From Rhodospirillales bacterium (lineage in GTDB: Bacteria; Pseudomonadota; Gammaproteobacteria; Steroidobacterales; Rariloculaceae), in assembly GCA_024640665.1 (NCBI GenBank), contig JAHEEO010000001.1, positions 23,665 to 51,246 on the forward strand: a stretch of DNA of 27,582 bases. The letters are read 5' to 3'. Each line of letters begins with the position of its first letter. Position 1 is the stretch's first letter. A program made the translations under genes and the position numbers. The notes under the pieces were generated by a model. That model did no database searches and had not been told where the DNA came from. It saw nothing but the letters and a program-made list of their open reading frames with translations. Shown piece by piece: positions 21,812 to 27,582 of this stretch.

Positions 21812-23432
21812 TTGCGCCCACCCATTCCTTTACAACTCTTGCGACACGCTCAGCGTCGTGGTCAACCAATTGTCTTACTGCACTCACTTTTTGATCATAG
21901 GTGAGTTGCCCTGCACCGCCGGCACCCACACCCGCGACAAGCGACCCGGCCGAGTTCTTAGACTGTGCCGGTGCCGTCAGCATTCTGACAATTGGACGCG
22001 CGACACCCCACCCGACGAAAAGTATTGCTGCAATGCTCAATCCCTGCTGCAGCATGCTGCGAAAGTCTGGAGAAGCAAAAAGCGACGGCGCTTCGATTTC
22101 AGGCGGTGGCGGCGGTTGATAAAATGGCGCTGTAGTGATGGTTATTGTGTCGCCTCGGCCTTCATCGAATCCAACAGCCTGGCGAACTAGCGCCTCGACT
22201 TCCGCAATCAACGCATCCACATTTTCCGAACCGGCGCCATCTGCGTCGGCCCCTCCTGCGTTAAGGCTACTGCTAGCTGCCCCTTCCGGCAGTGCCGTGT
22301 TTTCGTCGATAACCACTGCGACAGAAATGCGATTCAACGTACCGGATGCACGCCGCGTCACGCTCATTGTCCGATCGAGCTCATAGTTGCGTGTCTGTCG
22401 CACTGATTCACGTGTTGCGACCGTCTCGGCTCCACCGCCTGCGCCCGCGGCAGCGGCAGTGGCAGCGGCGCCAACCTGTGGCGGCGTGTTGCTCAGTGCA
22501 CCGGGAACACCTGCCGGCGCGTTACTCGCACCGCCGTTGCGATCTTCCTGTATCTGCTCGCTGCGAACTACGCTGTTGGCCGGGTCGTACTGCTCGCGGC
22601 TTTCTTCTTGGACGGTGAAATCCACTTCTGCCGCAACACTTGCCCGGACACTTTCTGGCCCTACGACCGGCGACAATAACGCGATAATTCTGTCAGCATA
22701 GCTGTCCTCCAGACGCCGCTTGTACGCAAACTGCCGTTCGCTTTGCACCAGCTCGTCGTTCGAACCTGCCTCGCTTAGTAACTTGCCGTTCTGATCTACG
22801 ACCGTCACGCTATTCGGCTCGAGCTCCGGAATGCTCGAAGCAACTAAGTACACAATTGAGGATACCTGGGACGGTTCCAAGGATCGTCCAGGAAACAGGT
22901 AAACTAATACAGAGGCACTCGGGCTCTTCTTATCGCGCAGGAAAACAGTACTGCGAGGTAGCGCCAGGTGAACACGAGCACTTTGTACCGGTCGCAGGTT
23001 GCTGACCGTCCGGGCAAGCTCAGTTTCCAGCGCATGATGATAACGGGCGTTTTCCATGAACTGGCTCGATGTAATGCCCGATTCCGCCTGAATCATCTCA
23101 ATGCCAAAGCCAGCACCGCGAGGTAACCCGGCTGATGCCAGACCCAAGCGAGCTTCATGAAGTCTATCGGGAGGCACGCGTATCGCGCCCGTGCGTTGAT
23201 CGAGGTCGTACTCGATCCCACTTGACTGCAAAGCAGAGACAATTTCTGCCGCTTCTGCATCACTTACGTTCGAGTACAGCGTGCTATAACCTGGATCTCT
23301 GAGCCATAGCGCACCGACAGTTCCCACCGTGATACTAACCGCCAAAGCCACGAGCAACAGCACTTGACGCACGGCTGGCGCATTGCGCATCAATGCGGAC
23401 AAATTGTTACCTGCTTGTTCTTCTTGATCCAT
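21804..23432 (-). CDS. fliF: Flagellar MS-ring protein FliF
   Basis: 542 residues, the usual length. FliF builds the MS ring in the inner membrane, the base of flagellar assembly. Two membrane helices bracket the periplasmic part: near 23-44 (VLLLVALAVSITVGTVGALWL) and near 453-475 (LSIAAILFVGWGVARPIVRML). The ring-building motif domain includes YSTLYSNVSDAEAAEIVSALQSSGIEYDL, GFGIEMIQAESGITSSQFMENARYHHALETELARTVSNLRPVQSARVHLALP and ASVLVYLFPGRSLEPSQVSSIVYLVASSIPEL. The C-terminal tail SAVRQLVDHDAERVARVVKEWVG binds FliG. An alanine/glycine-rich linker (about 305-335) replaces the less conserved loop. It begins 31 bases after fliE. Confidence 0.98.
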   Translation of the reverse strand: MDQEEQAGNNLSALMRNAPAVRQVLLLVALAVSITVGTVGALWLRDPGYSTLYSNVSDAEAAEIVSALQSSGIEYDLDQRTGAIRVPPDRLHEARLGLASAGLPRGAGFGIEMIQAESGITSSQFMENARYHHALETELARTVSNLRPVQSARVHLALPRSTVFLRDKKSPSASVLVYLFPGRSLEPSQVSSIVYLVASSIPELEPNSVTVVDQNGKLLSEAGSNDELVQSERQFAYKRRLEDSYADRIIALLSPVVGPESVRASVAAEVDFTVQEESREQYDPANSVVRSEQIQEDRNGGASNAPAGVPGALSNTPPQVGAAATAAAAGAGGGAETVATRESVRQTRNYELDRTMSVTRRASGTLNRISVAVVIDENTALPEGAASSSLNAGGADADGAGSENVDALIAEVEALVRQAVGFDEGRGDTITITTAPFYQPPPPPEIEAPSLFASPDFRSMLQQGLSIAAILFVGWGVARPIVRMLTAPAQSKNSAGSLVAGVGAGGAGQLTYDQKVSAVRQLVDHDAERVARVVKEWVGANG

Positions 23433-23463
23433 GATTAACTTTTTCTCATTCGATGATGATTAA

Positions 23464-23799
23464 CTAAACAGACATGTTCATGATTTCTCGATAGGCGTCG
23501 ACGATACGATTTCTCGCTTCCGCCATTGCCTGGAATGAGACGCTTGCTTTTTGCATTTCTACGACAACCTCGGCAATGCTCGTATTGGCGTCGCCTGCTT
23601 GAAAACGCGATGCTGCCGCTTCCGCTACTTGCTGTTGCTCGCTGACAGAATTGACCGCGTGTTTTAGCACTGAGCCAAAGCCTACGCTCTCAGTATTTGC
23701 GCCCGGATTTGGCTGAATCGGACTCTGCGAATTGATACCTTCAGACAACGCCCGTATTTGCGCGAGCACATTGCTGATTTCCGTATTGATTGATGTCAT
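23464..23799 (-). CDS. fliE: Flagellar hook-basal body protein FliE
   Basis: 111 residues, as usual. FliE is the first rod component, joining the MS ring and export gate to the rod. The conserved C-terminal part GFGSVLKHAVNSVSEQQQVAEAAASRFQAGDANTSIAEVVVEMQKASVSFQAMAEARNRIVDAYREIMNMSV is typical. The ATG has GAGG eight bases upstream. It starts 24 bases after fleR, and I found no convincing sigma-54 element immediately upstream. So fliE-fliJ may be read through from fleSR, or use a promoter inside fleR that I did not recognise. Confidence 0.97.
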   Translation of the reverse strand: MTSINTEISNVLAQIRALSEGINSQSPIQPNPGANTESVGFGSVLKHAVNSVSEQQQVAEAAASRFQAGDANTSIAEVVVEMQKASVSFQAMAEARNRIVDAYREIMNMSV

Positions 23800-23823
23800 C
23801 TGCGTTACCTCAACTAGCGGTGG

Positions 23824-25182
23824 CTACCGTGCTTGCAACCCGGGTATTTCGACACCTGCATCTCGCAACTTCGCTACTTTGTAGCGAAGGGTCCGCGGGC
23901 TAACGCCCAAAATACTCGCTGCGGCCTGGCGGCTACCACGACTTTGTTGCAGCGCGTCAATCACCAATTGCTCTTCCATGCTGCGAAGATTCGAGCGGAG
24001 TCCAGACTCCTCTTCACAAACCGGCACTTCCGGCGCTGACGGCATAACGGAAGAACTCAGGTCTCCTGACTCAAAAATGAGATCGGCACCGCGAATTTGC
24101 GCACCCTCACAAAGAATCAGCGCACGCTCCATCAGATTCTGTAGTTCGCGTACGTTGCCCGGCCATGCATACTTAACGAGCAGGTCCGACGCTTCGGCGG
24201 ACAGCAGAGGTGTCGGCCGCGAACCACTGCAAGATTTTTGCAGGAAGTACTTTGCGAGCGGCAGAATATCGGCAGGACGATTTCTCAATGGCGGTAAGTG
24301 CAGTGGAAAAACGCTCAATCGATAAAAGAGGTCCTCGCGAAAAACTCCGCGCTTTACACAATCGCCGAGATCGCGATTGGTCGTAGCCAGGACGCGGACA
24401 TCGAGCTTTATCGAATTGCGCGCTCCGACCCGCTCAACTTCCTTCTCCTGTAAAACTCGCAATAGCTTCGCTTGCAGACCCAAGTCGATTTCGGAAATTT
24501 CATCCAGCAATATCGTGCCGCCTTGAGCCATTTCAAACTTTCCAGCGCGTGCGATGTGTGCACCGGTGAAAGCGCCTTTTTCGTGTCCAAACAACAAAGA
24601 CTCCAGCATGTTTTCCGGAATCGCGGCACAGTTAATTGCGACAAACGGCGCCGCTGACCTGCCTGAACAGTTGTGAATATGCTGTGCGAAGACCTCTTTG
24701 CCAGTGCCGCTTTCCCCACTAAGCAGCACCGTGGCATCACTGGGTGCCACTCGTTCTGCGAACGACAAGACACGGATAGTTGCGGCATCCACAGCAATCA
24801 TGTCGCGCGAATAGTCGACGCGATCGATAATGCTCTTGATTTTTTTCAGCAAAGTTGGCGAATCAAAAGGCTTCACAACATAGTCGCTCGCCCCTTTTTG
24901 AATGCTCGCAACGGCATGCTGGATCGTTCCGTAAGCCGTCATCAACAAGAACGGTAAATCTGGCCGAGTCTCCCGCAGGGTTGCCAACAAATCTGAACCA
25001 TTCATTGGTTCCATTTGATAATCACTGACGACAGCCGCGACATCCGTCTCTGCAAGCACCTTCAGCGCATCTGTGCCATCGCTAGCTTCATGCACTTCGA
25101 AATCCGCGAGACTCAATGTCTGCGCCAGGGCGCCGCGCAATGCGGTGTCATCTTCTACCAATAAAATTGATGCATTAGTCAT
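23824..25182 (-). CDS. fleR: Sigma-54 dependent response regulator FleR/FlrC
   Basis: 452 residues. It activates sigma-54 promoters of the middle flagellar genes (hook, rod, fliK in Pseudomonas). The receiver domain (1-120) has acidic pocket E10-D11-D12, phosphoacceptor Asp54 in VVSDYQM, and Lys104. The AAA+ domain has Walker A GESGTGKEVF (156-165), the sigma-54 contact loop GAFTGA at 203-208 inside MLESLLFGHEKGAFTGA, Walker B GGTILLDEIS and ATTNRDLGDCVKRGVFREDLFYRLSVFPL. The C-terminal Fis-type helix-turn-helix is SRGSRQAAASILGVSPRTLRYKVAKL. The start overlaps the fleS stop by four bases (ATGA). A strong stem-loop lies within its last codons. Confidence 0.96.
   Translation of the reverse strand: MTNASILLVEDDTALRGALAQTLSLADFEVHEASDGTDALKVLAETDVAAVVSDYQMEPMNGSDLLATLRETRPDLPFLLMTAYGTIQHAVASIQKGASDYVVKPFDSPTLLKKIKSIIDRVDYSRDMIAVDAATIRVLSFAERVAPSDATVLLSGESGTGKEVFAQHIHNCSGRSAAPFVAINCAAIPENMLESLLFGHEKGAFTGAHIARAGKFEMAQGGTILLDEISEIDLGLQAKLLRVLQEKEVERVGARNSIKLDVRVLATTNRDLGDCVKRGVFREDLFYRLSVFPLHLPPLRNRPADILPLAKYFLQKSCSGSRPTPLLSAEASDLLVKYAWPGNVRELQNLMERALILCEGAQIRGADLIFESGDLSSSVMPSAPEVPVCEEESGLRSNLRSMEEQLVIDALQQSRGSRQAAASILGVSPRTLRYKVAKLRDAGVEIPGLQAR
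23869..23889 (-). other. Perfect stem-loop in the end of fleR
   Basis: CTTCGCTAC and GTAGCGAAG form a perfect nine-base-pair stem around a three-base loop, 70-90 bases upstream of the fliE start and inside the helix-turn-helix codons of fleR (LRYKVAK). It has no T-run after it, so it is not a standard terminator. It may influence mRNA processing between fleR and fliE, or be a by-product of the codons used. Confidence 0.5.
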
Positions 25183-26489
25183 GTATTCGCATCCTCTGCT
25201 GAAACTGTGCTGGCGATAGGCAAAGTGACTGTGAAAGTCGCCCCGCCTCGCGAGTTGGCGGCGACGTGTATGTCGCCTTGATGTGCTCGAATGACGGAAC
25301 GCGCGACCGCGAGGCCAAGCCCGGTTCCGCCTGATCGACTCGTATGAAATGGCTCGAAAATCTTTTCGGCATCTTTGGTCGGTACCCCGGGCCCATTGTC
25401 GGAAACATTAATTTGCAGTTGCTGCTGAGCCGCCTTGTTCATCGTCGCTTGGGCAAACTCTTGACGGGGGTTTGGCTGCGCACTGTTTTTGACAGATGTG
25501 CGTTCCGGCGCTGAATTCGCAGTGAGGCTTGCCGTATACAGCGACTGGGGCTTGCCCATAGCAACAGATACGTTAACGACTGCCGCTTCTCCGGCTGCTT
25601 GCAGCGCATTAACTACAAGGTTTTGAACGGCGCTTGCCATGGCAACGTGATTGCCTCGAACCCAGCAAGGCTGCGTTGGCACAATCACGTTTAGAATTTG
25701 TTCGCCCTGCAACATTGGCCGCACATCGCGTTCGACACACGCAAGCAGCTCGCTCAAGACAACTTTGCCGTCTTCTTTGGCGGCATGACCGCCCGCAAAC
25801 TCCAGCATGTCGCTGATTAGGGCCTCCAAATCGGATAGGCACCCAATAGCGTTGCGGATGAGTTCGCAGCGCTTTTCCTCGGGAATATTCGGGTCAATAG
25901 CCGTGGACGAATACAGTAACGCTGATGTAACCGGCGTTCTCACTTGATGCGCAAGCGTCGCTAGCGTTTCGCCTAATGTCGCCAAACGCTGATGTCTCAC
26001 CAACACTTCGTCTACACGACGCTGCTCAGTAATATCAGTCAGCAGAAGAATGCTGCCGCCATCCGCCATATCGTTCTGCTGAGTCACTATCAAACGCCGA
26101 CCGTCTGCCAGGACGAGATCGCCATGTTCGGTCAACTGCGTCTCAAATAACTTCTCGGAAAGATCTTGCCAGTTGGCGCCAACCGTCAAACCATCCATCC
26201 ATCCTCGAGCGCGTGAATTGCACTCGGTAACACCGCCGCGCCGATCAATAACCACGACGCCGCCTGGCAGCGCCTCGAGAATATCTCGAAGACGTTGTGC
26301 GATAAGCCGTTTGTTCTGTGCTTCTGCGCGACGTCCCTGATTAGCATCGCGAAGTTGACGGCGCATGTCAGACATGCGCTGCTCCAAGCTCGAATAGGAA
26401 GCCTCGAGCTGGCTGGAAACCAAATTGAAGGTATTAAAGGCCTCTGCCAGCTGCAGTAGTTCCTGCTCAGAGGTATGTGTAGACGCCAT
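25179..26489 (-). CDS. fleS: Sensor histidine kinase FleS/FlrB
   Basis: 436 residues, cytosolic: no membrane segment is seen, as in FleS and FlrB. It phosphorylates FleR. A helical N-terminus (1-72, likely coiled coil) leads to a PAS-like domain (73-155, LEALPGGVVVIDRRGGVTECN..A). Then come the HisKA domain with His181 in TLAHQVRTPVTSALLY and the ATP-binding domain. That domain has N box SAVQNLVVNALQAAG (286-300), G1 NVSDNGPGVP (361-370), F box KIFEPFHTSRSGG and G2 GTGLGLAVARSVI. An unusual segment of about 44 residues (314-357), rich in Ser, Ala, Asn and Gln, is inserted between the N box and G1. A sigma-54 promoter lies just upstream. Confidence 0.95.
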   Translation of the reverse strand: MASTHTSEQELLQLAEAFNTFNLVSSQLEASYSSLEQRMSDMRRQLRDANQGRRAEAQNKRLIAQRLRDILEALPGGVVVIDRRGGVTECNSRARGWMDGLTVGANWQDLSEKLFETQLTEHGDLVLADGRRLIVTQQNDMADGGSILLLTDITEQRRVDEVLVRHQRLATLGETLATLAHQVRTPVTSALLYSSTAIDPNIPEEKRCELIRNAIGCLSDLEALISDMLEFAGGHAAKEDGKVVLSELLACVERDVRPMLQGEQILNVIVPTQPCWVRGNHVAMASAVQNLVVNALQAAGEAAVVNVSVAMGKPQSLYTASLTANSAPERTSVKNSAQPNPRQEFAQATMNKAAQQQLQINVSDNGPGVPTKDAEKIFEPFHTSRSGGTGLGLAVARSVIRAHQGDIHVAANSRGGATFTVTLPIASTVSAEDANT

Positions 26490-26530
26490 TGCTCAATTGC
26501 TCGTTTCGTATCATTACGATAACCAGCAAA

Positions 26531-26544
26531 GCAAGAACCGTGCC
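26531..26544 (-). promoter_or_regulatory. Sigma-54 promoter of fleSR
   Basis: The minus strand reads GGCACGGTTCTTGC, with GG-N10-GC spacing and the TTGC core, followed by TTTGC. The predicted start of transcription is near 26519, giving a 30-base leader before fleS. In Pseudomonas fleSR is transcribed by sigma-54 under FleQ, consistent with this element; FleQ itself is not encoded in the window. Confidence 0.88.
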
Positions 26545-26580
26545 TAATAAATTATTGCTATGTTTTTTATGTACTTAGAA

Positions 26581-26598
26581 TTTTTGAGGACTCAAAAA
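26581..26598 (-). promoter_or_regulatory. Palindrome upstream of the fleS promoter
   Basis: TTTTTGAG-GA-CTCAAAAA is a perfect inverted repeat of eight bases per arm. It lies 37-54 bases beyond the -24 element and about 62-79 bases upstream of the predicted fleS transcription start. The position suits an activator binding site. It could also act as a weak terminator for the preceding PilZ-like gene, because on the minus strand it begins with a T-run after GC-rich sequence. Confidence 0.45.
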
Positions 26599-26653
26599 AC
26601 GGCGCGATGTCAGAAATCGGAACGCCGATAGAGGGCTTGACGCCAGAAATTTG

Positions 26654-27241
26654 TCACCTGTTCCTGTCGAAGTCGGCTTGCACCATCGTGCCGCGTGCAA
26701 TGGCAACCTGCCGGCGATGATGGCGAAAGATGACCTGCTCTAATCCGTCTCGAACATTGGGCGCAAGAAATTCGACCGAGGCCCTGCACCACTGGAAACC
26801 ATTCCGCTCTATGGTTCCATCCAAACGGCAAGGTAGTCGCAGCGGCAATGGGATATGCATATTTGCCCAGATATTGGCGAAGCCGGAAGCACCGCGTTCG
26901 CACTTAAACTTTTCATCGGCTTGCCATTCAATACTTCTGCCACGAAGAATGAGTGGCCGTGGCTCAGGAAGCCCCGCTTTTTCGCCTACCAAATTCGATA
27001 CGAGGCTCAATAGAAGATCAACCTTGGCCTCGAGACGAGAACTGTCTCCAGAGACATGCGCGATGTCATCTTTCGGCGAGCGCGGAGTTTCTTCAAATAC
27101 AGCGATTGCCTGCAGCGCCCTGGCCGTATCTTCATTGGCATGCTCTAACGCCGACGAAATTCTGAAATCAGCAGGTTGCCATTCAATTGGCAACAGATCC
27201 TCAAGTGATAGACCCTCGTAGTTTGTTTCGGAATCTATCAT
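26654..27241 (-). CDS. PilZ-like protein next to fliT and fleS
   Basis: 195 residues from ATG at 27241; the frame is open further upstream into fliT, but this start follows the fliT stop by four bases. The N-terminal half is acidic with a helix LEAKVDLLLSLVSNLVGEKAG (about 70-90), as in the multi-helix PilZ variants of flagellar clusters. The C-terminal half (PRPLILRGRSIEWQADE..., ANIWANMHIPLPLRLPCRLDGTI, CRASVEFLAPNVRDGLEQVIFRHHRRQVA) resembles a PilZ beta barrel. The canonical RxxxR and D/NxSxxG c-di-GMP contacts are not evident, so nucleotide binding is doubtful. Its context between fliT and fleS suggests a motility role. The assignment to PilZ rests on pattern and neighbourhood and is moderate. 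Confidence 0.55.
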   Translation of the reverse strand: MIDSETNYEGLSLEDLLPIEWQPADFRISSALEHANEDTARALQAIAVFEETPRSPKDDIAHVSGDSSRLEAKVDLLLSLVSNLVGEKAGLPEPRPLILRGRSIEWQADEKFKCERGASGFANIWANMHIPLPLRLPCRLDGTIERNGFQWCRASVEFLAPNVRDGLEQVIFRHHRRQVAIARGTMVQADFDRNR

Positions 27242-27245
27242 TGAA

Positions 27246-27581
27246 CTAGTCCGGGTTACCTTCCAAGGAAGTACGCACAGGTGTCCCCAGTCTTGCTTCA
27301 GCAGCGTGGCCTTCATATGCGCTAATGGCCCGCGCATTGTCGAACTGGTCCTGCGTTTGGCTCATCAATTCACTGCGCTTTCGCGCAGTCTTTCCCAGAG
27401 TCAATTGACTACGACGGTAAATGTCCTGCAAACCGGAAGCTTGACGTCCACCTTTCTCGACATACTTGATCAACAAGGCTTGGCGCTGCTCTTCAGCTGA
27501 GGAAGCCTCGCTCCATCGGCCCTCGGCAACAAACGCCTCTACCTGATCGGTAAGCTCCAAGATTGTCGCAAGGTTCGTCAC
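27246..27581 (-). CDS. fliT: FliT-like flagellar chaperone
   Basis: At least 111 residues. The frame reaches the right edge with GTG at 27581 as the first possible start, so the true start could lie outside the window. FliT-type proteins are small helical chaperones of the filament cap FliD that dock on FlhA. The segment ILELTDQVEAFVAEGRWSEASSAEEQRQALLIKYVEK follows the FliT pattern (a helix with L-x-x-x-G-x-W-x-x-x-x-x-x-E-x-x-R-x-x-L). RSQLTLGKTARKRSELMSQTQDQFDNARAISAY would be the following helices. Position just before PilZ-like and fleSR, where fliD-fliS-fliT lie in related clusters, supports it. Sequence conservation in this family is low. Confidence 0.7.
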   Translation of the reverse strand: MTNLATILELTDQVEAFVAEGRWSEASSAEEQRQALLIKYVEKGGRQASGLQDIYRRSQLTLGKTARKRSELMSQTQDQFDNARAISAYEGHAAEARLGTPVRTSLEGNPD

Positions 27582-27582
27582 T

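Noticed and set aside
23800..23960. A sigma-54 promoter for fliE
   Set aside because: The only GG-N10-GC candidate (TGGTAGCCGCCAGGC within fleR) lacks the CACG and TTGC parts; too weak to report as a feature.
26675..26694. GCACCATCGTGCC in the PilZ-like gene as a sigma-54 element
   Set aside because: The GC-GG spacing is nine bases and it lies within coding sequence.

Overview
The window is a stretch of a gammaproteobacterial chromosome. About 22 kb of its 27.6 kb is the core flagellar biosynthesis locus of a polarly flagellated bacterium of the Pseudomonas/Vibrio/Xanthomonas type: it has flhF and flhG, the FliA sigma factor, a FleS/FleR two-component pair and sigma-54 promoters. All flagellar genes lie on the minus strand, so the biological order runs from the right edge to the left. 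The genus cannot be named from sequence reading alone.

Left part (1-5548), housekeeping genes: the 5' part of a YggU/DUF167 gene overlaps the end of miaE (tRNA hydroxylase). Then come a four-helix membrane protein of unknown function (-), a DUF1499 membrane protein (+), a folD homologue with unusual active-site residues (-) and glcB, malate synthase G (+). glcB converges on, and slightly overlaps, the last gene of the flagellar block.

Right part (27582-5532, minus strand), flagellar block: a FliT-like chaperone, a PilZ-like protein, fleS-fleR (NtrC-type regulation), fliE-fliF-fliG-fliH-fliI-fliJ (MS ring, switch, export ATPase), fliK (hook-length control), fliL-fliM-fliN-fliO-fliP-fliQ-fliR-flhB-flhA (stator-associated protein, switch, export gate), flhF-flhG-fliA (pole placement, number control, late sigma factor), a 54-residue basic protein and a DUF2802 protein. 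Overlapping or near-touching start and stop codons show strong translational coupling. Three near-identical sigma-54 promoters (GGCACG-N-T-N-CTTGC, with GG-N10-GC spacing) stand in front of fleS, fliK and fliL. This fits the FleQ/FleR hierarchy known from Pseudomonas. A FleQ-like box sits at the expected upstream position for fliL.

Most of the window is a conventional system. The points most worth a second look are: the FolD homologue, whose catalytic Lys is Gln and which has further motif changes; the sigma-54 promoter that leaves fliK almost no leader; the absence of the cheYZAB-motCD-cheW block between fliA and DUF2802, together with a divergent FliM; the small basic gene between fliA and DUF2802; and the altered FlhG activator motif. 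I found no CRISPR array, tRNA, rRNA, insertion sequence or prophage signal, and no gene-free stretch longer than about 230 bases.
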